Shown: positions 8,468 to 16,495 of the stretch, one piece after another
Layout: every line of letters starts with the position of its first letter
How positions within the stretch are numbered: the stretch's first letter is position 1
The notes under the pieces: generated by a model
What the model was told of the DNA's origin: nothing
The model's database searches: none
What the model saw: only the letters and a program-made list of their open reading frames with translations
Source of the DNA: Variovorax sp. PAMC 28711
GTDB taxonomy: Bacteria > Pseudomonadota > Gammaproteobacteria > Burkholderiales > Burkholderiaceae_C
Direction: 5' to 3'
NCBI RefSeq assembly: GCF_001577265.1
Contig: NZ_CP014517.1
Coordinates: 2,037,001 to 2,101,000 of the forward strand
DNA: 64,000 bases
Position numbers and translations under genes: made by a program

Positions 8468-9667
8468 TCAGTTCGCGAAGGCCGCAATGCCGGTGATCGC
8501 GCGGCCCAAGATGAGGGCGTGGATGTCGTGGGTGCCTTCGTACGTGTTCACCACTTCGAGGTTCACCAAATGGCGCGCCACGCCGAACTCGTCGCTGATG
8601 CCGTTGCCGCCCATCATGTCGCGCGCCATGCGGGCGATGTCCAGGCTCTTGCCGCAGTTGTTGCGCTTCATGATCGAGGTGATCTCGACCGAAGCGGTGC
8701 CTTCGTCCTTCATCCGGCCCAAGCGCAGGCTGCCCTGCAGGCCGAGCGCGATTTCGGTCTGCATGTCGGCGAGCTTCTTCTGGATCAGCTGGTTCGCGGC
8801 GAGCGGGCGACCGAATTGCTTGCGGTCCATCGTGTACTGGCGGGCGCGGTGCATGCAGTCTTCCGCCGCACCGAGTGCACCCCACGAGATGCCGTAACGC
8901 GCGCTGTTGAGACACGTGAACGGACCCTTCAGGCCCTGCACTTCGGGGAATGCGTTTTCTTCAGGGCAGAACACGCCGTCCATCACGATCTCGCCGGTGA
9001 TGCTGGCGCGCAGGCCCACCTTGCTGTGGATCGCCGGGGCGCTGAGGCCCTTCATGCCCTTCTCGAGCACGAAGCCGCGGATCGGGCCGACCGTGCCGCT
9101 CTCGCTGACTTCCTTGGCCCACACCACGAACACGTCGGCGATGGGCGAGTTGCTGATCCACATCTTGGCGCCGCTGATCGCGTAGCCGCCCGGCACCTTC
9201 TTGGCGCGCGTGACCATGCTGCCCGGGTCGGAGCCGTGGTCGGGTTCGGTCAGGCCGAAGCAACCGATCCATTCACCGCTGGCGAGCTTGGGCAGGAATT
9301 TCTGCTTCTGCGCTTCGGTGCCGAACTCGAAAATCGGCACCATCACCAACGAGCTTTGCACGCTGGCCATCGAGCGGTAGCCGGAGTCGACGCGCTCGAC
9401 TTCGCGGGCAATCAGGCCGTAGGCCACGTAGTTGAGGCCGGGGCCGCCGTACTGCTCGGGGATCGTCGGGCCGAGGAGGCCCAGTTCACCCATTTCGCGA
9501 AAAATCGCCGGATCGGTCACGCCGGAGCGGAAGCCTTCGACCACGCGGGGCAGCAGGCGCTCCTGGCAATAGGCGTTGGCCGCGTCGCGAATCATGCGTT
9601 CTTCGTCGGTGAGTTGCTGGTCGAGCAACAGCGGGTCGTCCCAGTGAAAGTGCGCTTTGGTGGCCAT
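8468..9667 (-). CDS. gcdH: Glutaryl-CoA dehydrogenase
   Basis: A 399-residue acyl-CoA dehydrogenase. It oxidises and decarboxylates glutaryl-CoA to crotonyl-CoA in lysine, tryptophan and glutarate breakdown, using FAD and passing electrons to ETF. The diagnostic catalytic glutamate lies in [10 protein letters not shown] near the C-terminus, and the first acyl-CoA dehydrogenase signature is [17 protein letters not shown]. Length and motifs match GcdH closely. The start at 9667 has GGAG seven to eight bases upstream. It heads an operon with the CoA-transferase (2-bp gap) and is divergent from a LysR regulator, the usual GcdR arrangement. Confidence 0.95.
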   Translation of the reverse strand: MATKAHFHWDDPLLLDQQLTDEERMIRDAANAYCQERLLPRVVEGFRSGVTDPAIFREMGELGLLGPTIPEQYGGPGLNYVAYGLIAREVERVDSGYRSMASVQSSLVMVPIFEFGTEAQKQKFLPKLASGEWIGCFGLTEPDHGSDPGSMVTRAKKVPGGYAISGAKMWISNSPIADVFVVWAKEVSESGTVGPIRGFVLEKGMKGLSAPAIHSKVGLRASITGEIVMDGVFCPEENAFPEVQGLKGPFTCLNSARYGISWGALGAAEDCMHRARQYTMDRKQFGRPLAANQLIQKKLADMQTEIALGLQGSLRLGRMKDEGTASVEITSIMKRNNCGKSLDIARMARDMMGGNGISDEFGVARHLVNLEVVNTYEGTHDIHALILGRAITGIAAFAN

Positions 9668-9782
9668 GTGGCGTCTCCGAAATGAGTAAAAAGTGAATCG
9701 GTCGATCCTAGCGATGCGGACACGACGGCGCAAACGAGCAATACTCAGCCAGATATGCGCTCGATGAATACCTGACACCGCC

Positions 9783-10724
9783 ATGCGCCGCAAGATCCCG
9801 CCCCTCCAGACCCTCGTATGCTTCGACACCGCCGCGCGCCACGAGAGCTACACGCGTGCTGCACAGGAGCTCGCCTTGACGCAAAGCGCCGTGTCGCGCC
9901 AGATCGCGACGCTGGAGGCTTTTCTCGGCGTCGCGCTGTTCCGCCGCACGCGGCACGGCGTCGCGCTCACCGCGAGCGGCGCGGCCTACGCGCGCCAGAT
10001 CACGAAGCGGCTCGAAGCGATGGAGCGCGACACGCTCGATGCGATGGCGCACCAGGGCGAAGGCGGATCGCTCGCGCTCGCCGCGGTGCCGACCTTCGCG
10101 ACGCGCTGGCTCATCCCGCGGCTGCCGGCCTTCGCGGCGCTGCAGCCCGACGTGGTCGTGCACATCGAAACGCGCACCCGCCCTTTTCTCTTCGCCGACG
10201 CCGAGTTCGATGCGGCGCTCTACGCGGGCACGCCCGCGCAGGTTGCGAACTGGGCCGGCACGCGCGCGCTTCTGCTGCTGCACGAAGACGTGGTGCCGGT
10301 GTGCAGTCCGTCGCTGTTGCCGCACGGGAAAGCCGCCCCCGCTGCCGCCATCGCGAAGCTCCCGCTCTTGCAGCAAAGCACCCGCCCCGACGGCTGGCGC
10401 CAGTGGTTCGATGCGCAGCAGGTCGATGCGCCCAACGCACGCGGCGGCCCACGTTACGAACTCTTCTCGATGCTCGCCGAAGCCGCCGCGCAAGGCCTCG
10501 GCGTCGCGCTGATGCCGACCATGCTGGTCGAAGGCGAACTCGCGCGGGGCGACCTCGTGGTGGCGTGCGCGCGGCCGCTCATCGGCGAGCGCAACTACTA
10601 CCTCGTGACGCCGGAGCGTGGCGATGCGCGGCCGCTGCTCGACACGTTCGCGCGTTGGCTGGAAAAGCAGGTGGCAACTACTTCGCGGTCTGCTCAAGTT
10701 TCCACACAGCCAGTTCGGAGATAG
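9783..10724 (+). CDS. LysR-type regulator of the gcdH operon
   Basis: A 313-residue LysR regulator of the GcvA-like subgroup. Residues 6-65 form the winged helix ([28 protein letters not shown] pattern, written here only in part: [20 protein letters not shown]), followed by the effector-binding fold. Regulators in this position beside gcdH are called GcdR and respond to glutarate or a CoA ester; the effector here is inferred. The 115-bp gap to gcdH should hold the promoters of both genes. I looked there for a clean T-N11-A palindrome and found only weak candidates. Confidence 0.85.
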   Translation: MRRKIPPLQTLVCFDTAARHESYTRAAQELALTQSAVSRQIATLEAFLGVALFRRTRHGVALTASGAAYARQITKRLEAMERDTLDAMAHQGEGGSLALAAVPTFATRWLIPRLPAFAALQPDVVVHIETRTRPFLFADAEFDAALYAGTPAQVANWAGTRALLLLHEDVVPVCSPSLLPHGKAAPAAAIAKLPLLQQSTRPDGWRQWFDAQQVDAPNARGGPRYELFSMLAEAAAQGLGVALMPTMLVEGELARGDLVVACARPLIGERNYYLVTPERGDARPLLDTFARWLEKQVATTSRSAQVSTQPVRR

Positions 10725-10790
10725 AGTAGCCGCCACAGCCACGGCGGACGTCCCGCCCAGCCATCGACAACGCGTTCAGGGAGACAGCAC

Positions 10791-12686
10791 ATGCGACGGT
10801 TCAGGATGGCACTCGGCTTGTGGTTCGGTATTCAGGCATTGGCGGGGGCGCAGACGCCGCCGCTTCCGGTTTCCCTCCCGCCGGCACCCGCCCGCGCGGT
10901 ACAGGGTTTCGAGCCCGGAATCGCCTACGAGAAAAGGCATGTGGACTACACGGTGGACAGCGATGGCCGCTACGTCAAGGACACCGAGAGCCTGAGGCGG
11001 GTGCTCAACGACGCCGGCGTGCGCGAAGTCACGCAGATACTGCTTCCCTACAGTGCCAGCCTGCAGACCGCCGAGGTGCTGTTCGCGCGCGTGATCGCGG
11101 CTGACGGCCAGGTGGCCGAAGTTCCTGCCTCGGCCATCTTCGAACAGGAGCCCTACGCCTCGCAGAACGCACCGATGTTCAGCGACCAGAAGGTCAAGGC
11201 GATCGTCATGCCGCAGATCAAGCCGGGCGTGCGAATCCACCTGAAGACGCGTTTGACGCAGCGCACGCCGATCCTGCCGGGCGCTTTCAGCGCGGTCGAG
11301 TTCATTTCGCCGCATTCGGCGCGGCGTGATTTCGTCTTCACCGTGACGGCGCCGGCCGCGCTGCCCCTGCATGTGCAAGCGATCGATCTGCCGCATGCGC
11401 GTGAGGTTCTCGACGACGGCCGCGTGCGCTACACCTTTCGCGGTGAAACCGCCGAGGCGGTGCCGCCCGAGCCCGGCAGCGTGGCACGGCTCGACTACAG
11501 CCCGCGCATGGTGGTCAGCAGCATGGCCGGGGGTGCCGAACTGGCAGCGACGTACCGCGCGCTGGTCGGCGACCCGACGCGTCCGACCGAGCATGTCGCC
11601 GCGCTGGCACGCGACATCACGCAGGGCCAGACCGACCGGCGCGCGCAAGCCAAGGCGCTGTATGACTGGGTGCGGCTCAACATTCGCTACGTCAACGTGG
11701 TACTGGCGCGTGGCGGCTTCGTGCCGCGCCCGCTCGACACCATCCTGGCCAACGGCTATGGCGACTGCAAGGATTCGGCGGTGCTGCTCGGCGCGCTGCT
11801 GCGTGCGGTCGGCCTCGAGAGCACGCCGGTCCTCATCAATGCCGGCAACAGCTACTGGGCGCCCGAGCCGGGCGCAGTGGAAGCGTTCAATCACATGATC
11901 ACGTACGTGCCGACGCTCGACATGTACCTCGATGCGACCGGCCGCTACAACCGCTTCGACACGTTACCGGGTGGCGATTCCGGCAAGCGTGTCTTGCACG
12001 TCGCGACCGGTACATGGGCGCGTACGCCGCTGCCTTCGCGCAGCACCCTGCTGAGCCGCCAGGTGATCGACGTGGCCGACGATGGCTCCGCAACCGTGCA
12101 GGCCATCGCGCGCGGTGAAGGCGAGGCAGCGTCGATGCTCAGGGCAAACTTTGCAGGCATTCAAGCCATGCCCGATGCCCAGCTGGTCAACAACCTCCTC
12201 GCGCAGGCGGGCGCGAACGGCACCGGCACGCTGCGCCGTCCCGACACCAAGGCTGACACCCGCGACGCCGATTTCAGTTTTGACTACAGCACGCGCGGCT
12301 TCATGGACTTGCCCGGCCCTGGGGCGGTCCGGATGCCACCGGCACTGTTCCCGAGCATCGGTCCGGTGGTTTCTGGTCAGCGCCAGTTGCGCAAATTCCC
12401 GTTTCCCTGTCCGGTCGGCGTGGTGCGCGAAGAGATCGAGTTGCGCTTGCCCGCCAACGTCAAACTGCTGCGCACGCCCGGCGAGGAAACACGGGTTCTG
12501 CAGGCAAGCGGCGGCCAGATGACCTACCGCGCCACCCACGCGCAAGACGGTCGCGTGCTGAAGATGGCACGTGAAATCGTCAACGAGGCGAGCCAAGCGG
12601 TGTGTAACTCGGCACCGGCCGCGGCACAGCAAACTTTCGTCGAGCAGGTCGAGCGACACATGAAGGCGCAGACCCTCTACGAGTAA
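10791..12686 (+). CDS. Exported DUF3857 / transglutaminase-like protein
   Basis: A 631-residue exported protein. Residues 1-20 are a signal peptide ending at ALAGAQ. Residues 50-230 match DUF3857, and residues 255-400 are a transglutaminase-like domain with a complete papain-type triad: C326 in GYGDCKDSA, H368 in AFNHMITY and D381 in YLDATG. A C-terminal beta-rich region of about 200 residues follows. Such proteins occur in the periplasm of many proteobacteria; the substrate is unknown, and a peptide cross-linking or peptidase role are both possible. A clear ribosome binding site (GGGAGA) precedes the start. It converges with garD, with only 3 bp between stops. Confidence 0.85.
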   Translation: MRRFRMALGLWFGIQALAGAQTPPLPVSLPPAPARAVQGFEPGIAYEKRHVDYTVDSDGRYVKDTESLRRVLNDAGVREVTQILLPYSASLQTAEVLFARVIAADGQVAEVPASAIFEQEPYASQNAPMFSDQKVKAIVMPQIKPGVRIHLKTRLTQRTPILPGAFSAVEFISPHSARRDFVFTVTAPAALPLHVQAIDLPHAREVLDDGRVRYTFRGETAEAVPPEPGSVARLDYSPRMVVSSMAGGAELAATYRALVGDPTRPTEHVAALARDITQGQTDRRAQAKALYDWVRLNIRYVNVVLARGGFVPRPLDTILANGYGDCKDSAVLLGALLRAVGLESTPVLINAGNSYWAPEPGAVEAFNHMITYVPTLDMYLDATGRYNRFDTLPGGDSGKRVLHVATGTWARTPLPSRSTLLSRQVIDVADDGSATVQAIARGEGEAASMLRANFAGIQAMPDAQLVNNLLAQAGANGTGTLRRPDTKADTRDADFSFDYSTRGFMDLPGPGAVRMPPALFPSIGPVVSGQRQLRKFPFPCPVGVVREEIELRLPANVKLLRTPGEETRVLQASGGQMTYRATHAQDGRVLKMAREIVNEASQAVCNSAPAAAQQTFVEQVERHMKAQTLYE

Positions 12687-12689
12687 CGC

Positions 12690-14279
12690 TCAGGTCACCG
12701 GCGCCGGATTGAACAGCACCAGCGCGTTGTGCAGCTTCCAGTGCTCGGCCCAGGTCTTCTTGCGGCCGCTCGCCACGTCGAGCATGAGATGGAACATCTC
12801 CCAGCCGACGTCGGCAATCGACTTCTCGCCGGTGGCGATGGTGCCGGCGTTGATGTCCATGAGGTCGTGCCAGCGGCGCGCGAGGTCGTCGCGCGTCGCG
12901 ACCTTGATGACGGGCACTTCGGCCAGACCGTAGGGCGTGCCGCGGCCGGTGGTGAACACGTGCAGGTTCATGCCGGCCGCCAGCTGCAAGGTGCCGCAGA
13001 TGAAATCGCTGGCTGGCGTGGCGGCGTAGAGGAGGCCTTTCTGCCGCGCCTTTTCGCCGGGCGCGACGACGCCGGAAATCGGCGAGGTGCCGCTCTTGAC
13101 GATGGAGCCCATCGCCTTCTCGACGATGTTCGACAGCCCGCCTTTCTTGTTGCCCGGCGTGGTGTTGGCGCTGCGGTCGACACGGCTCTTGTCGAGGTAC
13201 GCGTCGTACCAGGCCATCTCGCGGATCATGGCCTCTGCCACCTCGGGCGTGGTGGCGCGCGAGGTGAGTTGGTCGATGCCGTCGCGCACCTCGGTCACTT
13301 CCGAGAACATGACGGTGGCGCCGGCGCGCACCAGCAAGTCGGTGCAGTAGCCGACCGCCGGATTGGCGGTGACGCCCGAGAACGCGTCGCTGCCGCCGCA
13401 CTGCACGCCGACCACGAGTTCACTGGCCGGCACGGTTTCGCGGCGGCGCGCGTTCAGGCGCTCCAGATGCAGTTCGGCCTGCCGCAGGATCGACTCGACC
13501 ATCGACATGAAGCCGACATGCGCGTCGTCCTGCAGGCAGACCACGTCGAGCTTCGCCTCTTCGCTCGCGCCCACGTCGGCGACGTTGCGCTCGTCGACGA
13601 TCGCGAAGCTGCCGGGTGGCAAGAGGCGCTCGGGTTGCAGCTTCTCGCAGCCGAGGCTCACCACCATCACCTCGCCGCCGAAGTTCGGATTCAGGCTGAT
13701 GTTGCGCAACGTACGGATCGGGATGATCGCGTCGGGCGCATCGATCGCGACGCCGCAGCCGTAGGTGTGTTCGAGCGCGACCACATCGTCGACATTGGGA
13801 AATCTCGGCAGCAGCTCGGCCTTGATGCGCCGCACGGCGAAATCGGTGACACCGGCCACGCACTGCACCGTCTGCGTGATGGCCAGGATGTTGCGCGTGC
13901 CGACCGAGCCGTCGAGGTTGCGGTACCCCTCGAAGGTGTAGCCCTCGAGCGGCGGCTGCGGCTCGGGCTTGACGGTGGCGATCGGCAGGCCGGTGAGCTC
14001 GCGCGCGGCGGGCATTTTCAAGAGGCGTTCGTGCACCCAGCTGCCGGCCGGAATGGCTTTCAGCGCATAGCCGATCGGCACGTTGTAGCGACGCACCTCG
14101 CCGCCTTCCGGGATGCCGACGAGCGCGACCTTGTGCGCCTGCGGCACCTTGTCGACCAGCGTGAGCCCGGAGGGAAACACCGTGCCGGCGGGCAGGCCAC
14201 CGTCGTTGGCGACGATCGCCACATTGTCGCGGTCGTCCATGCGGATGCAGAGCGGGGCCATCGTCAGAAGGGTCGACAT
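12690..14279 (-). CDS. garD: Galactarate dehydratase
   Basis: A 529-residue enzyme of the UxaA/GarD family that dehydrates meso-galactarate to 5-dehydro-4-deoxy-D-glucarate. An N-terminal SAF-type domain (residues 1-100) is followed by the iron-dependent core with [20 protein letters not shown] and [12 protein letters not shown], which carry the conserved cysteines. Length agrees with GarD rather than the slightly shorter altronate dehydratase UxaA. The upstream gene encodes an HpcH/HpaI-type aldolase that would cleave the product, so the two steps are paired. No garR, garK or transporter lies nearby in the window. Confidence 0.9.
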   Translation of the reverse strand: MSTLLTMAPLCIRMDDRDNVAIVANDGGLPAGTVFPSGLTLVDKVPQAHKVALVGIPEGGEVRRYNVPIGYALKAIPAGSWVHERLLKMPAARELTGLPIATVKPEPQPPLEGYTFEGYRNLDGSVGTRNILAITQTVQCVAGVTDFAVRRIKAELLPRFPNVDDVVALEHTYGCGVAIDAPDAIIPIRTLRNISLNPNFGGEVMVVSLGCEKLQPERLLPPGSFAIVDERNVADVGASEEAKLDVVCLQDDAHVGFMSMVESILRQAELHLERLNARRRETVPASELVVGVQCGGSDAFSGVTANPAVGYCTDLLVRAGATVMFSEVTEVRDGIDQLTSRATTPEVAEAMIREMAWYDAYLDKSRVDRSANTTPGNKKGGLSNIVEKAMGSIVKSGTSPISGVVAPGEKARQKGLLYAATPASDFICGTLQLAAGMNLHVFTTGRGTPYGLAEVPVIKVATRDDLARRWHDLMDINAGTIATGEKSIADVGWEMFHLMLDVASGRKKTWAEHWKLHNALVLFNPAPVT

Positions 14280-14296
14280 GTTTGTTCTCGTGCGTC

Positions 14297-15127
14297 TCAG
14301 TAGTTGCTCGTGACCGACGCCGCCGCCGTCGACTTGAAGCGCGCCGCCATCGCCTCGGCGCCGCGTGCCAGGATCAGCAGGTCGACGCCGACCGCGACGA
14401 ACAGCGCACCGCGATCGATGCACTCGCGCGCCCAGGTCTCGTCGACCACGAGGATGCCCGCCGCCTTGCCGCAGGCGCGGATGCAGTCGATCGCCCGGTC
14501 GATGGCCGCGCGAACCTCGGGATGGTTCGGGTTGCCGGGATGACCCATGCTGGCCGACAGGTCGGCCGGTCCGATGAAGACGCCGTCGATGCCGTCGACG
14601 TTCGCGATCGCGTCGAGCTGCTCGAGCGCGTCGCGCGTCTCGACCTGCACCAGCAGGCAGAGCTCCTCGTTGGCGGTCTGGATGTAGTCCTTGATGCGCC
14701 CGAAGTTCGAGGCCCGCACCGAGCCACCCATGCCGCGAACACCTTCGGGCGCATAGCGGATCGCACGCACGGCGGCACGGGCTTCGTCGGCGTTCTGCAC
14801 GAAAGGCAGGAGCAGCGTTTGCGCGCCGATGTCGAGGTAGCGCTTGATGAGCACCAGGTCGTTCCACGCGGGCCGGACCACAGCTGCGCTGGCTTGACCG
14901 CCTTCAAAAGGAATCGCCCCGGCCACGGCCTGGAGCTGCTGCAGCATCTGCGGCACATCGGTCGGCGTGTGTTCGGTGTCGAGCAGCACCCAGTCGAAAC
15001 CGCAGCCCGCGACCAGCTCCGAAATGTAGGGCGAGGGCAGCACGGACCAGAGTCCGATCTGCGGCGTGCCGGCGATCAGCGCGCGCTTGAAGGTGTTGAC
15101 GGGAACTGCTTGCGAAACTGCTTGCAT
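14297..15127 (-). CDS. garL: HpcH/HpaI aldolase, probable 5-dehydro-4-deoxyglucarate aldolase
   Basis: A 276-residue class II aldolase of the HpcH/HpaI family. Family marks are the [20 protein letters not shown] start, LLDTEHTP, the metal-binding glutamate in [12 protein letters not shown], and [17 protein letters not shown]. Relatives include HpaI, RhmA and GarL, which differ in substrate. The next gene, 17 bp downstream, is garD, so the likely reaction is cleavage of 5-dehydro-4-deoxy-D-glucarate to pyruvate and tartronate semialdehyde. The start at 15127 is preferred over one 15 codons upstream because AGAGG precedes it at a normal distance. Confidence 0.82.
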   Translation of the reverse strand: MQAVSQAVPVNTFKRALIAGTPQIGLWSVLPSPYISELVAGCGFDWVLLDTEHTPTDVPQMLQQLQAVAGAIPFEGGQASAAVVRPAWNDLVLIKRYLDIGAQTLLLPFVQNADEARAAVRAIRYAPEGVRGMGGSVRASNFGRIKDYIQTANEELCLLVQVETRDALEQLDAIANVDGIDGVFIGPADLSASMGHPGNPNHPEVRAAIDRAIDCIRACGKAAGILVVDETWARECIDRGALFVAVGVDLLILARGAEAMAARFKSTAAASVTSNY

Positions 15128-15208
15128 GAGGGCCTCTGCCGGATGAGCGCGGCACGGCGCCGCAGCGCCCATTCTCTGCCACTCCGCTTGACCCTCGACC
15201 CGCGCCGT

Positions 15209-15224
15209 ATCATCGATCGATGAT
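15209..15224. promoter_or_regulatory. 16-bp perfect palindrome over a start codon
   Basis: ATCATCGATCGATGAT is a perfect 16-bp palindrome that covers the first ATG of the holin-like membrane protein gene (15220). There is no ribosome binding site before that ATG. It could be an operator or an mRNA hairpin that hides the start, or just a by-product of two nested ATCGAT sequences. No known site is recognised. Confidence 0.3.
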
Positions 15225-15621
15225 GCAAAACCTCATGCCTTTTCTCGTGCAATGGGCCATCACGGCGCTGTCGCTGTGGGTCGCCAGCCTGATCTTCAAG
15301 GGCCTGAAGTTCGACAGCGGCGGCGCATTGGTCGGCTCCGCCTTGCTGCTCGGCCTGGCCAACGCACTGGTGAAGCCGCTCCTGATCGTGCTGACGCTGC
15401 CGCTCACGCTCGTGACCTTCGGGCTCTTCCTGCTGGTCATCAACGCGTTGATGATCCTGCTGGTGTCGGCCCTCGTGCGTGGCTTCAAGGTGTCGGGTTT
15501 CTGGACCGCCTTCTTCGCGAGCATCTTCATCTCGCTGCTGAGCGTCGCCGTCGGCTCGCTGGTCGACAGCGGCACGCCGGAGACGACGATCCAGATGCCG
15601 AGCAACGGCAACTGGCTCTAA
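15220..15621 (+). CDS. Phage-holin-IV/YvlD-type membrane protein
   Basis: A 133-residue integral membrane protein with four hydrophobic segments at about residues 5-25, 35-52, 55-85 and 93-115. The sequence pattern ([19 protein letters not shown], then [11 protein letters not shown]) is that of the Phage_holin_4_2 / YvlD family, which is widespread on bacterial chromosomes and has no shown link to phage lysis there. There is no prophage gene nearby. Either of two adjacent ATGs (15220, 15223) could start it. It converges with the OmpA-like gene, 3 bp between ends. Confidence 0.85.
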   Translation: MMQNLMPFLVQWAITALSLWVASLIFKGLKFDSGGALVGSALLLGLANALVKPLLIVLTLPLTLVTFGLFLLVINALMILLVSALVRGFKVSGFWTAFFASIFISLLSVAVGSLVDSGTPETTIQMPSNGNWL

Positions 15622-15624
15622 GGC

Positions 15625-16473
15625 TTACTGCCCCAGCACTTCGAGGTCGACGCGCCGGTTCGGCTGCAGGCAGCTCACCAGCGCCGCGCGCGGCAGGTTC
15701 GCGGCGCACTCTGCCACCGGCTGCGTCTCGCCGCTGCCGGAGGTGCGGATCACATGGCGGTCGATGCCCGCTTGCGCCAGCATGTCACGCACCGTGTTCG
15801 CGCGGGCCAGCGACAGCGACTGGTTGTAGCTCGCGCTGCCCAGCCGGTCGGTGTGGCCGACGATGGTGATCGCATCGAGCTTCTTGTACTTCGACTTCAG
15901 GTTCACCACCAGGTCTTCGAGCTGGCGCTTGCCGGCCGGAAGAATGTCGGCGGGGCCGGACTTGTCGAAGGCGAAGAGTGCGTCGGCGCCCAGCCGGATG
16001 CGCTCGGGCACTGCCGCCACGACCGGCGCGGGACGCGCGGCCTCGACGACCTTCGGCTTCAGGTAGTCGGCACAGGCGGGGTCTTTCCAGTACATCGCGT
16101 CGGATACGCCGTCCTTGAAGACGACCTTGTATTGGCAAGTCACGAACTCGTCGCCGCGGCCGGTGCGGAAGTTGAACAGGTAGTCCCACTCTTTCGGGCC
16201 AAACAGGCCTTCGCCGAAGTGCGGGTAGCTGATGAGCTCGCGCACCTGGTTCTTGGTCATGCCGCGGCCGATGCGGCGCAGCTGCTCGACATCGATGAAC
16301 GTGCCGCCCTTGAGCCAGGCGCTGCCTGCGTCCGGGAAACGGATCGACTGTTTTTGCGCCGAAGCGCCGAAGGCTTGATCGACGGTGTCGACATGGCTGC
16401 CGGTCGATGCGCAGCCGGCCAGAGCGAGAACGCAGGCCGCCAGGGTGAACGGGAGGGTGTGGGTGGTTTTCAT
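15625..16473 (-). CDS. BamE-like/OmpA lipoprotein, possible adhesin partner (TpgA-like)
   Basis: A 282-residue lipoprotein. The lipobox LALAGC puts the lipidated cysteine at residue 21. Residues 45-135 look like an SmpA/OmlA (BamE) fold, with GMTKNQVRELISYPHF and a Cys pair (TCQYK, DPACADY). Residues 160-280 are an OmpA C-terminal peptidoglycan-binding domain with GHTDRLGSASYNQSLSLARA and the closing PNRRVDLEV. The gene lies 22 bp downstream of the trimeric autotransporter gene on the same strand. The order BamE-like plus OmpA domain, encoded next to a trimeric adhesin, is the architecture of TpgA, which tethers AtaA to peptidoglycan in Acinetobacter. The partner role here is inferred. Confidence 0.85.
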   Translation of the reverse strand: MKTTHTLPFTLAACVLALAGCASTGSHVDTVDQAFGASAQKQSIRFPDAGSAWLKGGTFIDVEQLRRIGRGMTKNQVRELISYPHFGEGLFGPKEWDYLFNFRTGRGDEFVTCQYKVVFKDGVSDAMYWKDPACADYLKPKVVEAARPAPVVAAVPERIRLGADALFAFDKSGPADILPAGKRQLEDLVVNLKSKYKKLDAITIVGHTDRLGSASYNQSLSLARANTVRDMLAQAGIDRHVIRTSGSGETQPVAECAANLPRAALVSCLQPNRRVDLEVLGQ

Positions 16474-16495
16474 GAGGGTTCCAGTGGCGGGTTGA

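Noticed and set aside
9668..9782. LysR operator between gcdH and its regulator
   Set aside because: The best T-N11-A candidates have several mismatches; no clear palindrome could be supported.
12690..14279. Altronate dehydratase (UxaA)
   Set aside because: The length, and the aldolase upstream in place of uronate genes, favour galactarate dehydratase.
15220..15621. Holin-family name as a sign of prophage
   Set aside because: The YvlD/Phage_holin_4_2 family is common on bacterial chromosomes, and no other phage gene is near.
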